In this document: in pieces, positions 16,184 to 25,872 of the stretch
Layout of the letters: every line of letters begins with the position of its first letter
Numbering within the stretch: the stretch's first letter is position 1
Source of the DNA: JBBATK01 sp044228685
GTDB lineage: Bacteria > Bacteroidota > Ignavibacteria > Kapaibacteriales > NICIL-2
Length of the DNA stretch: 64,000 bases
Assembly (NCBI GenBank): GCA_044228685.1
Contig: JBGAUL010000022.1
Span: 17,118-81,117, forward strand
Reading direction: 5' to 3'
Program-made: the position numbers and the translations under genes
The notes under the pieces: model-generated
Told to the model about the DNA's origin: nothing
Database searches by the model: none
What the model saw: only the letters and a program-made list of their open reading frames with translations

Positions 16184-17518
16184 CTACTTGTGTTTACACT
16201 CTTTGAGTGTGATGCTTTTCTTCCAAAGCTCTTTGCCATTGGAATCATAGACACTGAAGTTGAGCGCTCGTGTGTCTTTGCTACCGTTGACGTCGATGAG
16301 CGCATAGTTGCGTTCCCCGACGAAGGTGCCCGCAAGACGGTACTTGTTGGGTTCGTTGACTGCTTTGGGATTGGGACCGGCTGTTAGTGGCGAACAGGTG
16401 AAATCATAAATCGGATAGAAGCCTGCGTCCGTAATTGCTGAAAACTCGGTGTGATGACGATCGCCACTCAGAAATATAACACCACTGATGTTCTCTGCGT
16501 GGATTGCGTCAATGAGCTTCTTACGCTCGTCCGGATAAGTGGAGTAATTCTCGAACAGAGCTTCAGAGTTGAGGACTTGACCTCCAATGCAAACGAGCTT
16601 GAACGCTGCGGTAGACGAAGCGAGATTGTCAATCAACCATTCAAATTGCTCTTTCCCAAGAATCGTTCGATCTCCGGTCTTGCGTTTGTCCGGCGTCCGC
16701 CACCAACGATCATCCATCAGGAAGATGTCGACGTCGCCCCAACTAAGCACCGAATTGATACCGCCGGAACGATTGTCCATGCCATAGCGTTGATTAGCCC
16801 AAAACAACTTGAACGCGTCAAGGGTTTGCTCTTTGTTCCAAAAGCCGCGGTCGCAGTCGTTCGGACCGTAATCATGATCGTCCCAAATCGCATAATGAGC
16901 AGATCCGGCGAGCAGTGCCTGCATCTCCGGCAACGAGCGGGTGTGCGTGTATCGGTGGAGAATTCCGCTGCGTGAATTCCAATCTGGTTCGCGTAGATAG
17001 ACGTTGTCGCCGAGCCAAAGCATGAGGTCAGGACGAGCCTTCGCTAGATTGTCGAATATCTGATAATCAGCGCCATAGGGATTGCCCGGTCGATCATCGT
17101 TAGTCTCATTGATATAAGCGCAGGAACCAAAGGCAATCCTGAAGTTGGGAGCGTCGCCGCGCCAGTGCCAGAGCGGTGGCGTGCGAAAACTGCACTCGTA
17201 GGGTCGGGGGACAAGCTTGTCGTTGATGTAGAGCCAGTACATGTATCGACGACCTTCTCGCACGCTATCCAAAAGACAGTGAGCTGTGCAGGCATCACGA
17301 AGTTCGGTCTGCACAGTTGAGCTGCGATAGCGCTTGGATTGTGCCGCGGAATCGGCATACTCAAAGTAGACTTTTGCCGGTTTTTGGGTTTGCACCCAGA
17401 GCATGGCTTCGCGCATTTCGGTGTAGCCAACCATCGGACCTGAACGAAGCAAGGATTGGGCAGCGAGAGTGGCGCTGCAGCACAGGCAGATTGCGAGTAT
17501 TGAGAGCTGTTTTTTCAT
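16184..17518 (-). CDS. PhoD-family alkaline phosphatase
   Basis: This 444-residue exported protein starts at the ATG at 17518, which gives a signal peptide (KKQLSILAICLCCSATLAAQ); a longer frame upstream adds 44 unlikely residues. Metal-binding motifs of the PhoD metallophosphatase family are present: RIAFGSCAY, LWLGDNVYLRE, AIWDDHDYGPND, LMDDRWWR and FLSGDRHHTEF. The enzyme should hydrolyse phosphomono- or diesters in the periplasm or outside, using Fe and Ca in studied members. The export route is Sec-like here, since I see no twin-arginine motif. It is upstream of, and probably cotranscribed with, the GT39-like gene. Confidence 0.85.
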   Translation of the reverse strand: MKKQLSILAICLCCSATLAAQSLLRSGPMVGYTEMREAMLWVQTQKPAKVYFEYADSAAQSKRYRSSTVQTELRDACTAHCLLDSVREGRRYMYWLYINDKLVPRPYECSFRTPPLWHWRGDAPNFRIAFGSCAYINETNDDRPGNPYGADYQIFDNLAKARPDLMLWLGDNVYLREPDWNSRSGILHRYTHTRSLPEMQALLAGSAHYAIWDDHDYGPNDCDRGFWNKEQTLDAFKLFWANQRYGMDNRSGGINSVLSWGDVDIFLMDDRWWRTPDKRKTGDRTILGKEQFEWLIDNLASSTAAFKLVCIGGQVLNSEALFENYSTYPDERKKLIDAIHAENISGVIFLSGDRHHTEFSAITDAGFYPIYDFTCSPLTAGPNPKAVNEPNKYRLAGTFVGERNYALIDVNGSKDTRALNFSVYDSNGKELWKKSITLKECKHK

Positions 17519-17697
17519 GGAAATCAATGGTCTTTTGTGCGAACATACGCTTTGCGCATGAAGTGTTGAGCACTCCGTTTGTGACGATATGCTTATCCTG
17601 ATACCGCGCCTAGTCCCTTCACATTTTGATACTTCGTAAAAAGAATGCAAATTGATTGCAAGGGGAGTAGCAAATCAATTCATGCTAAAAACAGTGT

Positions 17698-18534
17698 ATG
17701 GATAAGATGACCTTCATTACGACGGTGATCGTTGTCACGATTACGGTTGTAGTGCTATCAAGTGTGATTTATTCCGTGTTCAATCGGTCGCGGACAGTGC
17801 GTAAGCTGCGTGAAGCCGAGTGGGCAAGGGATCATAAGCGTATGAATCACGGCGTTGTCTCAACGCTCCCTAAGCCCGTTCAAGCCTATCTCGAAAACGT
17901 AATCCGCAACGGAAAAGAACAGATTCGCTTTGCTCGTGTGAAGCAAAGTGGAGAGTGGCGTTCCTTGTCCCAACCCAACTGGGGAAAACTTAATGCCATG
18001 GCACACTACAGCGGAACAATTCCGGGTTTTGTGTGGCACGCCAGCATTCGTCACTCCCTCATGTCATGGGTTGATGCCCAACTCATCTACGATCGCGGTG
18101 CCGGCAGTGGATTTGTGAAGTTCTTGGGCATCGTCACCTTGTTTGACCCGTCCGGTCCTGAAGTCTCAACTGCTCTTCTATCCCGTATTCTCATGGAAGC
18201 TGTGTGGTTTCCGACATCGCTCATTCCTAGTGGTCAAATGCGTTGGGAACCGATCAACGCCAAAGCTGCTAAGGCTGTGCTGTTTGATGGCGGTCGATCC
18301 ATCAGCTCTGACTTTTACTTTAACGAGCGCAACGAGGTCGAGCGCATCGTCACCCATGACAAATTCCGCGACGCTGAAACCTCATTCGAACGTGAGCAAT
18401 GCACGATGTATTGCTCAGACTACAAGGAATTCAACGGAATCAAGATTCCAACGTCGGTGCGTATCGAGTGGAACTTGGAAGAAGAAGATTTTGAATACGC
18501 TCGCATCAACATTGCTTGGGCTGATTTCGAGTAG
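17698..18534 (+). CDS. DUF6544-like membrane-anchored protein
   Basis: This 278-residue protein has one N-terminal membrane segment (TTVIVVTITVVVLSSVIYSV) and a soluble domain. The pattern fits the DUF6544 (formerly DUF6920) family: LPKPVQAYLENVIRNG, then FVWHASIRHSLM, then EAVWFPTSLIPSG and a closing KIPTSVRIEWNLE. No function is established for this family. It is divergent from the PhoD-like gene and followed after 98 bases by a carboxypeptidase gene on the same strand. Confidence 0.65.
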   Translation: MDKMTFITTVIVVTITVVVLSSVIYSVFNRSRTVRKLREAEWARDHKRMNHGVVSTLPKPVQAYLENVIRNGKEQIRFARVKQSGEWRSLSQPNWGKLNAMAHYSGTIPGFVWHASIRHSLMSWVDAQLIYDRGAGSGFVKFLGIVTLFDPSGPEVSTALLSRILMEAVWFPTSLIPSGQMRWEPINAKAAKAVLFDGGRSISSDFYFNERNEVERIVTHDKFRDAETSFEREQCTMYCSDYKEFNGIKIPTSVRIEWNLEEEDFEYARINIAWADFE

Positions 18535-18632
18535 TATTGGTTGTAGAGAGCTGCTACTCTAACATCCCACGTACCTTCAAGTCATGTTCATCGTGACAAT
18601 TAAACCGCAACTACCAAACAGAAAGTAATTCT

Positions 18633-20093
18633 ATGCCTGAAGACAAAGTCGCCGCAACTGCTGAAAATACTCCACCCGCTTCTCGTCCCTTACCGCCTCC
18701 GATAAGCCGAAAGCAGAAGATCAAGATCAAGAATTCAACGCTCAACTATCATAGTACAAGCGGTACAATGAAGCTGGAAGGTGATGATGGAAAGCACCGT
18801 GCGGATGTCTTCTATGTGGCTTATACTCTTGATGCAGCGCCGTCGGCCGAGCGACCGGTTACATTTGCCTTTAATGGCGGACCCGGCTCGAGTTCAGTGT
18901 GGTTGCACCTCGGCGCCTTGGGTCCACGCTGCGTTGTCATGGACGATGAAGGCAATCCCTTGCCGGCGCCGCATGCGCTGCGCGACAATGAGCATACCTG
19001 GTTGAAATGGACCGACCTCGTGTTCATAGATCCTGTTGGAACGGGCTACTCACGTCCGGCAGGTGAATCAAAGCGTGAAGAGTTTCACGGCGTAGCGGAA
19101 GATGTTGCATCAGTCGCGGAGTTCATTCGTCGCTGGACAAGTGAGAACGCCCGCTGGCTCTCGCCGAAATTCCTCGCCGGAGAAAGCTACGGTACAACAC
19201 GTGCTGCGGCACTGTCAAATCACTTACAACAACAGCACGGCATGAGTATCAGCGGAGTGTTGTTGATTTCGGCTGTGCTGTCGTTTCAAACTATTGCACA
19301 TCATCATTCAACCGTCAACGATCTTCCGTACCTCTGCTTCTTGCCATCGCTTGCAGCCACATCGTGGTATCACAAGAAATTGTCCAAGAGCTATCAAGCG
19401 TCGCTTGATAAGCTGCTGAACGAGTGTCGCGAGTTTTGTGCGAACGAGTATCTATCGGCTCTTGGACGTGGTCACTCACTTAGTCCGAAGGAGCAAAGTT
19501 CAATCGCGCAGCGCATTTCAGAGTTCACAGGAATTAGTCCTGAGTACATCCTCGGTTCAAATCTTCGTTTACATCCCTTTCGCTACATGAAAGAGTTGCT
19601 GCGTTCGGAGCGGAAGACAATTGGTCGACTCGATGCGAGATTTCTCGGAAGCGACAGCGATGCTGTTGGCGAGACACCTGGAGATGATCCAAGCTATTCG
19701 AATATTCTTGGCATTTATACCGCCGGAGTCTACGATTACATTCGTCGCGAGCTAGGTTACGAGACACCTCTGGCTTATGAAGTACTCACTCCAAAAGTTC
19801 ATCCGTGGAAGTGGGGCGATGCAGATCGCGGTTACGTCAACGTTGCCGACGATTTGGCGCAGGCGATGCGCACCAATACTCATCTCAAGGTCTTTGTGGC
19901 AAATGCCTATTTCGATCTCGCCACACCGTTTTATGGAACGGAGTTTACCTTGAATCACCTAGAAGTTGAGAAAGAGGAAATGAAACGCATTACCATGACC
20001 TACTATGAGTCTGGTCATATGATGTACATTCATCAGCCATCGCTCAGACAATTCACCAAAGACGTAGACGCCTTCTTTAAATCTTGTCGTTAA
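18633..20093 (+). CDS. Serine carboxypeptidase, peptidase family S10
   Basis: This 486-residue protein has all S10 landmarks: FNGGPGSSSVWLHLG (oxyanion region), AGESYGTTRAA with nucleophile Ser185, YFDLATPFYG with Asp428, and YESGHMMYIH with His462. S10 enzymes remove C-terminal residues from peptides and work best at acid pH. No signal peptide is evident at the N-terminus (PEDKVAATAENTPPA), so it may act inside the cell. The 3' end overlaps the convergent GNAT gene by 17 bases. Confidence 0.9.
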   Translation: MPEDKVAATAENTPPASRPLPPPISRKQKIKIKNSTLNYHSTSGTMKLEGDDGKHRADVFYVAYTLDAAPSAERPVTFAFNGGPGSSSVWLHLGALGPRCVVMDDEGNPLPAPHALRDNEHTWLKWTDLVFIDPVGTGYSRPAGESKREEFHGVAEDVASVAEFIRRWTSENARWLSPKFLAGESYGTTRAAALSNHLQQQHGMSISGVLLISAVLSFQTIAHHHSTVNDLPYLCFLPSLAATSWYHKKLSKSYQASLDKLLNECREFCANEYLSALGRGHSLSPKEQSSIAQRISEFTGISPEYILGSNLRLHPFRYMKELLRSERKTIGRLDARFLGSDSDAVGETPGDDPSYSNILGIYTAGVYDYIRRELGYETPLAYEVLTPKVHPWKWGDADRGYVNVADDLAQAMRTNTHLKVFVANAYFDLATPFYGTEFTLNHLEVEKEEMKRITMTYYESGHMMYIHQPSLRQFTKDVDAFFKSCR

Positions 20094-20619
20094 GCAAGGC
20101 ATAACGCACATGATCTTCCCACACCCCGTTTATCTTGAGATAGCGGGGTGAATATCCTTCTCGCTCAAAGCCTAGTCCTTCGATGAGCCGAATTGAGCGC
20201 GCATTGCGAGGCATAATATTCGCCTCAACACGGTGCAAGGTGAGGTGTTGAAATGCATAATCGATGATGGCAGTCAAAGCCTCTCGCATGTATCCTCGTC
20301 CTTGACAATCCCCGTCAATTTTATAACCCAAATAACACGAATGAAAAGCACCTCGTACAATGGTGCTAAGTCCTGCATCGCCGATGACATGCGTAGGTGA
20401 TTCTTTGCTGCAGAGAAAGAAGCGATAGGATCGGCCGTGCTGTTGGTCTACTGCTTCGATATCAATGCGACGTTGCTGCGCGCTCATGGTGAACCAATCA
20501 TCGAAACGCAGCGGCACCCAGGGAGTGAAGAAGTCACGATTTCTCAACTCATAATCAAGAAGCTGGGCTGCTTGAATTTCGTGAGGAAGCAGCAGCGTCA
20601 GACGTGAGGTTGTAAGCAT
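20077..20619 (-). CDS. RimJ/RimL-type GNAT acetyltransferase
   Basis: This 180-residue protein has the full GNAT fold: GDAGLSTIVRGAFHSC (beta 2-3), LGYKIDGDCQGRGYMREAL (acetyl-CoA pyrophosphate loop, here with QGRGYM) and LHRVEANIMPRNARSIRL with GFEREGYSPRY, typical of RimJ/RimL. These enzymes acetylate protein N-termini or small amines using acetyl-CoA. The target is unknown. It is convergent with the carboxypeptidase gene. Confidence 0.85.
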   Translation of the reverse strand: MLTTSRLTLLLPHEIQAAQLLDYELRNRDFFTPWVPLRFDDWFTMSAQQRRIDIEAVDQQHGRSYRFFLCSKESPTHVIGDAGLSTIVRGAFHSCYLGYKIDGDCQGRGYMREALTAIIDYAFQHLTLHRVEANIMPRNARSIRLIEGLGFEREGYSPRYLKINGVWEDHVRYALLNDKI

Positions 20620-20793
20620 GAGTGCCTCAGATTTTAGGCAAATATTCGAACAATTTGGCTGCCCGAAGGTAGTAAAGACTAAAAAACTCTGCTATTGAGC
20701 TTTGCGCGTAAGTATATCAAGCTCACAATTCAGCTCAATTACCCCGGCACATCAAAGCAGCTGCTTTTCGCTGCTATTCCTCAGCTTCTGCAG

Positions 20794-20815
20794 TGCAAAA
20801 TCCCGTAATTTTGCA
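20794..20815. promoter_or_regulatory. Operator-like palindrome upstream of paaN
   Basis: TGCAAAAT-CCCGTA-ATTTTGCA is a perfect 8-base inverted repeat 27 bases before the paaN start, in the 222-base divergent region with the GNAT gene. It could be a transcription factor site. No T-run follows. Confidence 0.4.
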
Positions 20816-20841
20816 GACATATACACCAAGGACATACGGCA

Positions 20842-22511
20842 ATGAGTCAATTCCAGGCGCTGGTCGAAAAGCATGCAGGCACAATGGAGCAGGCAGTATC
20901 GGCAGTGCATTCCAGATCTTTTTATGCCCACTGGCCGGAGGCGCCGAGTGGCAAGATTTACGGCGAAAACACCAATGCAGAGGCGCAAGCGACCTTTCAC
21001 GCGCAGCTTCACAAGAGCTTTGACAGGTTGTTGCAAAAGGGAGCAGTGCTGCATCATGGTGAGGAAGAGTCGCCTTACGGTTTTCCTCTCGGCATCAGCT
21101 ATCCCGTTTCAACCGCGGAAAATTTGATACACCACGCATCGACCGCGCAGAAACAATGGTCAGCGCTATCAGTTCGTGAGCGAGCTGCCGTTTTGATCGA
21201 GTGTTTGGAAGAAGCTTCGAAGCATTTCTTTGAGATTGGCTACGCAACACAGCATACAACGGGACAAGGATTCGTGATGTCCTTCCAGGCCTCGGGTCCA
21301 CACGCTTTTGATCGCGCACTTGAATCCATTGCCACCGGTCTCGTCGCACTCGAAAGTTTCGCGCCAGAACAGCATTGGGTAAAGCCAATGGGCAAGATTA
21401 GTGTGACGCTTGACAAGCGCTTTCATACTCGTCCGCGTGGTATCAACGTGACAATCGGTTGCTCCACCTTCCCAATCTGGAATTCAACCCCTGGCATGTT
21501 CGCTTCGCTCATCAGCGGCGCTGCAACGATTGCCAAGGCGCACACAAAGGTTGTTTATCCGATTGCAATCCTTGTTGCATCCATGCAGAAAACGCTGGAG
21601 TCGCTTGGACTCGATCCTCACATCGTGCAGCTTTCCGTTGCCGCTAAGCAACTGAGCTGTTAGAGCATCCTTTGGGTGGAACAGTTGATTAAACCGGTTC
21701 TTCGCAATTCGGTAAAGAAGTGGAAGATATCTGTCATCGTCTGGGCAAGATCTGTTTTACGGAAAAAGCCGGCGTCAATTGTGCTATCATCGAGAGCGCT
21801 GCGAATCTAGATGCGGTTTTGGATAATATCGCTTTTAGTCTCTGCTTGTATTCCGGACAGATGTGCACCGCCTCGCAGAATATCTATGTGCCAAAGCACG
21901 GAGTTCGTGATGGTGAAGAGCAGGTGAGTTTTGATGAAGTCTGTCGTCGTCTGGCTGCAAAGATCGAAGGCATTTGCACTAACGAGAAGATGGGTCCATC
22001 GACGCTCGGTGCTTTGCAAAGCGAGCAAACAAAGACGCGTCTGGAAGCCGCAACAGTGCTTGGCTTGCCGGTTATTCATGCTTCACATGCAGTTGCACAA
22101 CCTGGATTCGAACACTCGAGAACATTCTCGCCATTGGTAATGAGAGCAGAAGCATCGCAAACAGATGTGACCGGACAAGAGTGGTTTGGTCCGATCAGCT
22201 TTGTGATTCCAACAGAAGATTTTGATCACGCGCTATCGCTAGTGGCGCAGTCAATCCGCACACACGGTGCATTGACGACGAGTTGCTACACGACAAACAC
22301 TGAGTTGCAAACTCGTGCTGAAGAGGCTATCATCGACGCAGGTTCTCCGATTGCTTTCAATTTCGTTGGACCGATCTGGATCAACCAATCATCAGCCTTT
22401 AGCGATTTCCACGGCGCAGGAGCAAATCCGGCGGGTAATGCAAGCTTTGCTGATCTCAGCTTTATTAGTTCGCGAGTAAATGTTTTAGGTACGAGGGTTT
22501 GTGTAGCATGA
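20842..22511 (+). pseudogene. paaN: paaN-like aldehyde dehydrogenase, interrupted by a frameshift and a stop codon
   Basis: Two adjoining ORFs (20842-21663 and 21720-22511) together make one PaaN-like protein of about 556 residues. In the first frame homology runs to about SLGLDPHIVQLSVAA and then stops. In the next frame it resumes as LLEHPLGGTVD, meets TAA at 21690-21692 where the family has D-[FLY]-T-G-S, and continues TGSSQFGKEVED and FTEKAGVN to the end (YSGQMCTASQN carries the catalytic Cys). So there are two lesions: a frameshift near 21640-21655 and a nonsense codon. PaaN is an aldehyde dehydrogenase linked to phenylacetate breakdown, but no other paa gene is nearby. It ends ATGA-overlapped with the VOC gene. 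The alternative is local sequence error. Confidence 0.8.
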
Positions 22512-22837
22512 TACAATTCAGTCCGCATATCGCAATTGGCGTCCGCGACTTCGAGAACGCCGTCGAGTTCTACACCAAAGTCATGGGCTTTAGTGTAGGC
22601 AAGCAAAATCAAGCTGAGAGCGAGTTGCATCTAGGCGACATCACCTTCCACATCGAAAATGACGGCGGTGAACACCATACTTGGCTCGAATTCAAGGTCG
22701 ATGATATTGAAAGCATGAAAAAACAACTGGAAAGTGCCGGTTGCGTGCTTCAAAGAACGCACCTGCAAAAGAGTTATCTTGTGACGGATCCGTATGGAAT
22801 GCGCTTTCACATCTGGGAAGAGACTGTGACAGAATAA
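22508..22837 (+). CDS. VOC / glyoxalase superfamily protein
   Basis: This 109-residue protein starts at ATG 22508, overlapping the paaN stop as ATGA. The fold pattern is clear: HIAIGVRDFENAVEFYTKVMG (first beta-alpha unit), a central HHTWLEFKVDDIESMKKQL and a final YLVTDPYGMRFHIWE. Metal ligands of the superfamily (His near the start, Glu near the end) are present. VOC proteins range from lyases to binding proteins; the substrate is unknown. Because it is coupled to broken paaN, its translation may now be reduced. Confidence 0.8.
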   Translation: MIQFSPHIAIGVRDFENAVEFYTKVMGFSVGKQNQAESELHLGDITFHIENDGGEHHTWLEFKVDDIESMKKQLESAGCVLQRTHLQKSYLVTDPYGMRFHIWEETVTE

Positions 22838-22898
22838 GTGCTAGACTGAAGCGTCTACCGTGTCTGTCGAACTTTTATCACTACAACGGAATTCAATC

Positions 22899-23735
22899 GT
22901 GTCCTGGTTTCAACGTAAATCAAAGAATATAGAGCTCACGCAACCTCGCGAAATGCCCGATGGCCTGTGGACGAAGTGCGATGAGTGTGGTGAGATCATT
23001 TATAAAAAGCAACTTGAAGAATTGGCATTCACTTGTCCGAAGTGTGATAACCATTTCCGAGTTGGTAGCAAACAGTATATCAAGATTCTGTTCGACGATG
23101 ATTCATTCGTTGAAACAGATTCGCATATGCGTAGCGGTGACCCATTGCAGTTTGTTGATACCAGACCCTACGTCTCACGTTTGAATGATGCCTATCGTCG
23201 AATTGGTCCGGGCGACGCTCTAACAATCGGCTACGGCACTATCAATGGCATGATGACTTCGTTCGGCTGCATGAACTTCAACTTCATCGGCGGTTCGATG
23301 GGCTCAGTGGTTGGTGAGAAATTTTCACGTGCTGCACGTCGTGCAATCGAACTTCGTGCGCCACTCGTGATCATCAGCGCGTCCGGCGGTGCTCGTATGC
23401 AGGAAGCTGCATTCTCGCTGATGCAGATGGCAAAGACAAGTGCGGTGCTTGGCGAAGTTGCTGAAGCCGGATTGCCGTACATTTCCATTATCACGGATCC
23501 GACAACAGGCGGTACCAGTGCAAGCTATGCAATGCTTGGAGATGTGATTATTGCTGAACCAAAAGCGCTTATCGGCTTTGCCGGACCCCGCGTCATCGAG
23601 CAAACAATTCGGAAGAAATTGCCCGAGGGTTTTCAGCGGTCTGAGTTTGTGCAGCAACACGGTTTTGCGGACATGATTGTGCATCGTCGTGAGTTGAAAT
23701 CCCAGCTCTCACGTGTTCTCATGTTGTTGAGCTAA
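22899..23735 (+). CDS. accD: Acetyl-CoA carboxylase carboxyltransferase beta subunit
   Basis: This protein carries the carboxyltransferase half of acetyl-CoA carboxylase, which transfers CO2 from carboxybiotin to acetyl-CoA for fatty acid synthesis, together with AccA. It has an N-terminal zinc finger (KCDECGE and CPKCDNHF), then the crotonase-like core (GSMGSVVGEKF, PLVIISASGGARMQEA, TDPTTGGTSASYAMLGD, GFAGPRVIEQTI). The start is taken as GTG at 22899 because the family begins with M-x-W-F; a GTG 13 codons earlier is possible. Length is 278 residues, as expected. accA is not in the window, and accB and accC are 20 kb away on the other strand. Confidence 0.93.
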   Translation: MSWFQRKSKNIELTQPREMPDGLWTKCDECGEIIYKKQLEELAFTCPKCDNHFRVGSKQYIKILFDDDSFVETDSHMRSGDPLQFVDTRPYVSRLNDAYRRIGPGDALTIGYGTINGMMTSFGCMNFNFIGGSMGSVVGEKFSRAARRAIELRAPLVIISASGGARMQEAAFSLMQMAKTSAVLGEVAEAGLPYISIITDPTTGGTSASYAMLGDVIIAEPKALIGFAGPRVIEQTIRKKLPEGFQRSEFVQQHGFADMIVHRRELKSQLSRVLMLLS

Positions 23736-23755
23736 TCCTAAGTCCTTTCATCTTT

Positions 23756-23801
23756 GACCTGCATTGCGTTCGTATGACGTTCCGATGCAGGTCTTTTTTT
23801 T
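23756..23801 (+). terminator. Intrinsic terminator of accD
   Basis: GACCTGCAT (23756-23764) pairs with ATGCAGGTC (23785-23793), followed by eight T. It separates accD from the next gene. Confidence 0.85.
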
Positions 23802-23812
23802 GACCTCTGCAT

Positions 23813-24757
23813 ATGATCAAAGCAGCTGCCTTGCAACGAGGTGCCACCATTGGCATAATTGCACCTGCCTCGCCACTTCGCTCAGAAGAAAGACTGCAGA
23901 AGGGCATCTCGTATTTGGAAGGTCTGGGATATCGAGTAGAGTTGGGAAAGCACCTTTTTGAAGCAAGTCATTATCTCTCAGCTTCCGATGAGGGGCGCCT
24001 GGATGACTTGGTCTCGATGTTCACGAATCCAAAAATCGATGCAATCTTCTGTACCAGAGGCGGCTATGGGTCTATGCGATTCTTGGAACGAATTCCTTAC
24101 GCAAAGCTGCGTCGTCATCCTAAAATTTTCGTGACATTTTCAGATGGAACCGCTCTAAATGCCGGGCTGTACCGTCATGCAAAGCTCATCACTTTCAGCG
24201 GTGCGATGGTCTCCGTCGACTTCCCCGACTTCGATGCCGAAAGCGAAGAATTCTTCTGGCGCATTCTCAGTTCAAAAAAGAAGATCGGAACTGTGCATCA
24301 ATCACTACCATTGAAGAGTCTACGAAAGGGAAGCGCAAAGGGCAAGTTGCTGTGTGGCAATCTTAGTCTCTTCTCAGCCTTATGTGGAACTCGTTTCTTC
24401 CCCGATACACGCGATGCACTCTTGCTGATGGAAGACATTGGAGAAGAAAGCTACAAAGTTGATCGACTGCTGAGCCAACTCGAGCTGAGCGCTGCGTTAG
24501 CAAAGTCGTCGGGCTTGTTGTTTGGTCAGTTCACCCAAGACGCTCAGCGCAAGACCGCGACTCCGTCACGAAATATACTTGATGTGTGCCAGGAGTACAG
24601 CGATCGCGTCGAACGCTGTGCCGTGGCCAACGTCATGTTCGGTCATACGCCTAAGAAACTCACCCTTCCTTTTGGCATTCAAGCCAGTCTCAAATGTCCT
24701 GATCCAAATAGCGATCAAGCAGTTCGTTTTTCGTTGGACGAAGCTGCGGTTGTGTGA
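23813..24757 (+). CDS. LD-carboxypeptidase, peptidase family S66
   Basis: This 314-residue protein has S66 landmarks: TIGIIAPASPL at the start, CTRGGYGSMRFLERI, FVTFSDGTALN with nucleophile Ser110, LLMEDIGEESYKVDRLLSQL with the Glu, and FGHTPKKLTLPFG with the catalytic His. These cytoplasmic enzymes cut the L,D bond of recycled murein tetrapeptides or, in some members, other peptides. No signal peptide is seen, which fits a recycling role. It stands alone after the accD terminator. Confidence 0.85.
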   Translation: MIKAAALQRGATIGIIAPASPLRSEERLQKGISYLEGLGYRVELGKHLFEASHYLSASDEGRLDDLVSMFTNPKIDAIFCTRGGYGSMRFLERIPYAKLRRHPKIFVTFSDGTALNAGLYRHAKLITFSGAMVSVDFPDFDAESEEFFWRILSSKKKIGTVHQSLPLKSLRKGSAKGKLLCGNLSLFSALCGTRFFPDTRDALLLMEDIGEESYKVDRLLSQLELSAALAKSSGLLFGQFTQDAQRKTATPSRNILDVCQEYSDRVERCAVANVMFGHTPKKLTLPFGIQASLKCPDPNSDQAVRFSLDEAAVV

Positions 24758-24906
24758 TTGAGATTGAATGAAATTCCACTCCTGATACAAGCCAGCTTCT
24801 CTGAGCATTGCCTAATTGCAATTGTACGAACTGAGCGTTCACAGTAATGTCACAACAGTACAGTGAGCTGTCGTGTGAGGTACTTCTAGGGAGTGAATTT
24901 GCCTTG

Positions 24907-25689
24907 CTATTTGCCGGCTTTATCGGTGCTCAACGGTATCGATGACTTTAATGACTCCATACGTGAGCGTTGTTTGCCGGAGGGGAAGAAGCGTGTGTAG
25001 AGAGTGCAGACTGAAAGCGCTTCGTCATAGCGTTTCAGTTGCACCAATACTTCTGCTTTGCCGACCAGTGAAGGTTCGCAAAACTCGGTGTCTGAATACT
25101 CATCGATGACGGCGTCGTAATAGGTTAGGGATGCGCGTGGAGCATAGAGAACGCGGTATTGTTCAGCAACGCGAAAATCTCGTTCAGCAAGTTTGCCACG
25201 CATGATGCGGACGATACTGTCGGCCATGACGGAATCCTGCTTGTAATGATCGCGGTATTCAGTCAGAGCAACGATTGCCTCACGTGTGTACTTCTGATCA
25301 CGATCGAAAGGCGGTGACAACTCAACGTAACACATGGCAACCTTCAGCATTGCCTGCTTTGCATACTCGCTTTGCGGGAACATGCGACGCAAGTAATTGT
25401 AGTTGTATGCTGCCAAGACGTATTCTTTGCGCTTGAAATTGATTTCTGCCAAATAGTACTGTGCGTCGTCGGCGTATTGCGAAGTAGGATACTGAAGTCG
25501 GATAATATCCAATAAACGCTGAGATTCAAACAAGTCATTGCCTTTGAATTCAGCCAATGCCCGTGTAAAGATCTCCTCAGGAGTCTTGTTTGTTGCGTCG
25601 TAGGTACCTGAACAACTACTCAAGCCCAGGACTAGTCCGGTGAGTAGGAGCAGAGAAAGGACAAAGAATTTGGAAGACCGTGTTTTCAT
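24907..25689 (-). CDS. bamD: Outer membrane assembly lipoprotein BamD
   Basis: This 260-residue lipoprotein has a lipobox GLSSCSG (Cys26). TPR-like repeats follow: EEIFTRALAEFKGNDLFESQ, RLQYPTSQYADDAQYYLAEI, YNYLRRMFPQSEYAKQAMLK, then the BamD hallmark of a river of aromatic and Asp residues around SPPFDRDQKYTREAI. BamD works with BamA in the outer membrane to insert beta-barrel proteins. Length is normal. It is divergent from the helicase gene; the 183 bases between them hold both promoters. Confidence 0.9.
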   Translation of the reverse strand: MKTRSSKFFVLSLLLLTGLVLGLSSCSGTYDATNKTPEEIFTRALAEFKGNDLFESQRLLDIIRLQYPTSQYADDAQYYLAEINFKRKEYVLAAYNYNYLRRMFPQSEYAKQAMLKVAMCYVELSPPFDRDQKYTREAIVALTEYRDHYKQDSVMADSIVRIMRGKLAERDFRVAEQYRVLYAPRASLTYYDAVIDEYSDTEFCEPSLVGKAEVLVQLKRYDEALSVCTLYTRFFPSGKQRSRMESLKSSIPLSTDKAGK

Positions 25690-25872
25690 CGACTTGCAAT
25701 ATACAGCAGCATGGGTTATTGCTCTGTGGACGAATGCAGATGAAAAGTAGTGCGCGTGTTAAATCGCGCAGAAAATGCGCAATTAGTGATTGGGGAAAAG
25801 ATAAACTCCGCTCAGCCCCATTCGGCATCCCACACACTGTATTTTTGCCCCTCAAATTCCCTTACGCTCAGC

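Noticed and set aside
16451..16975. A 174-codon plus-strand frame
   Set aside because: It is antisense to the PhoD-like gene, whose metal motifs are intact.
20842..22511. Two separate aldehyde dehydrogenase genes
   Set aside because: The two halves join end to end in one family alignment and neither is complete, so a single broken paaN explains them.
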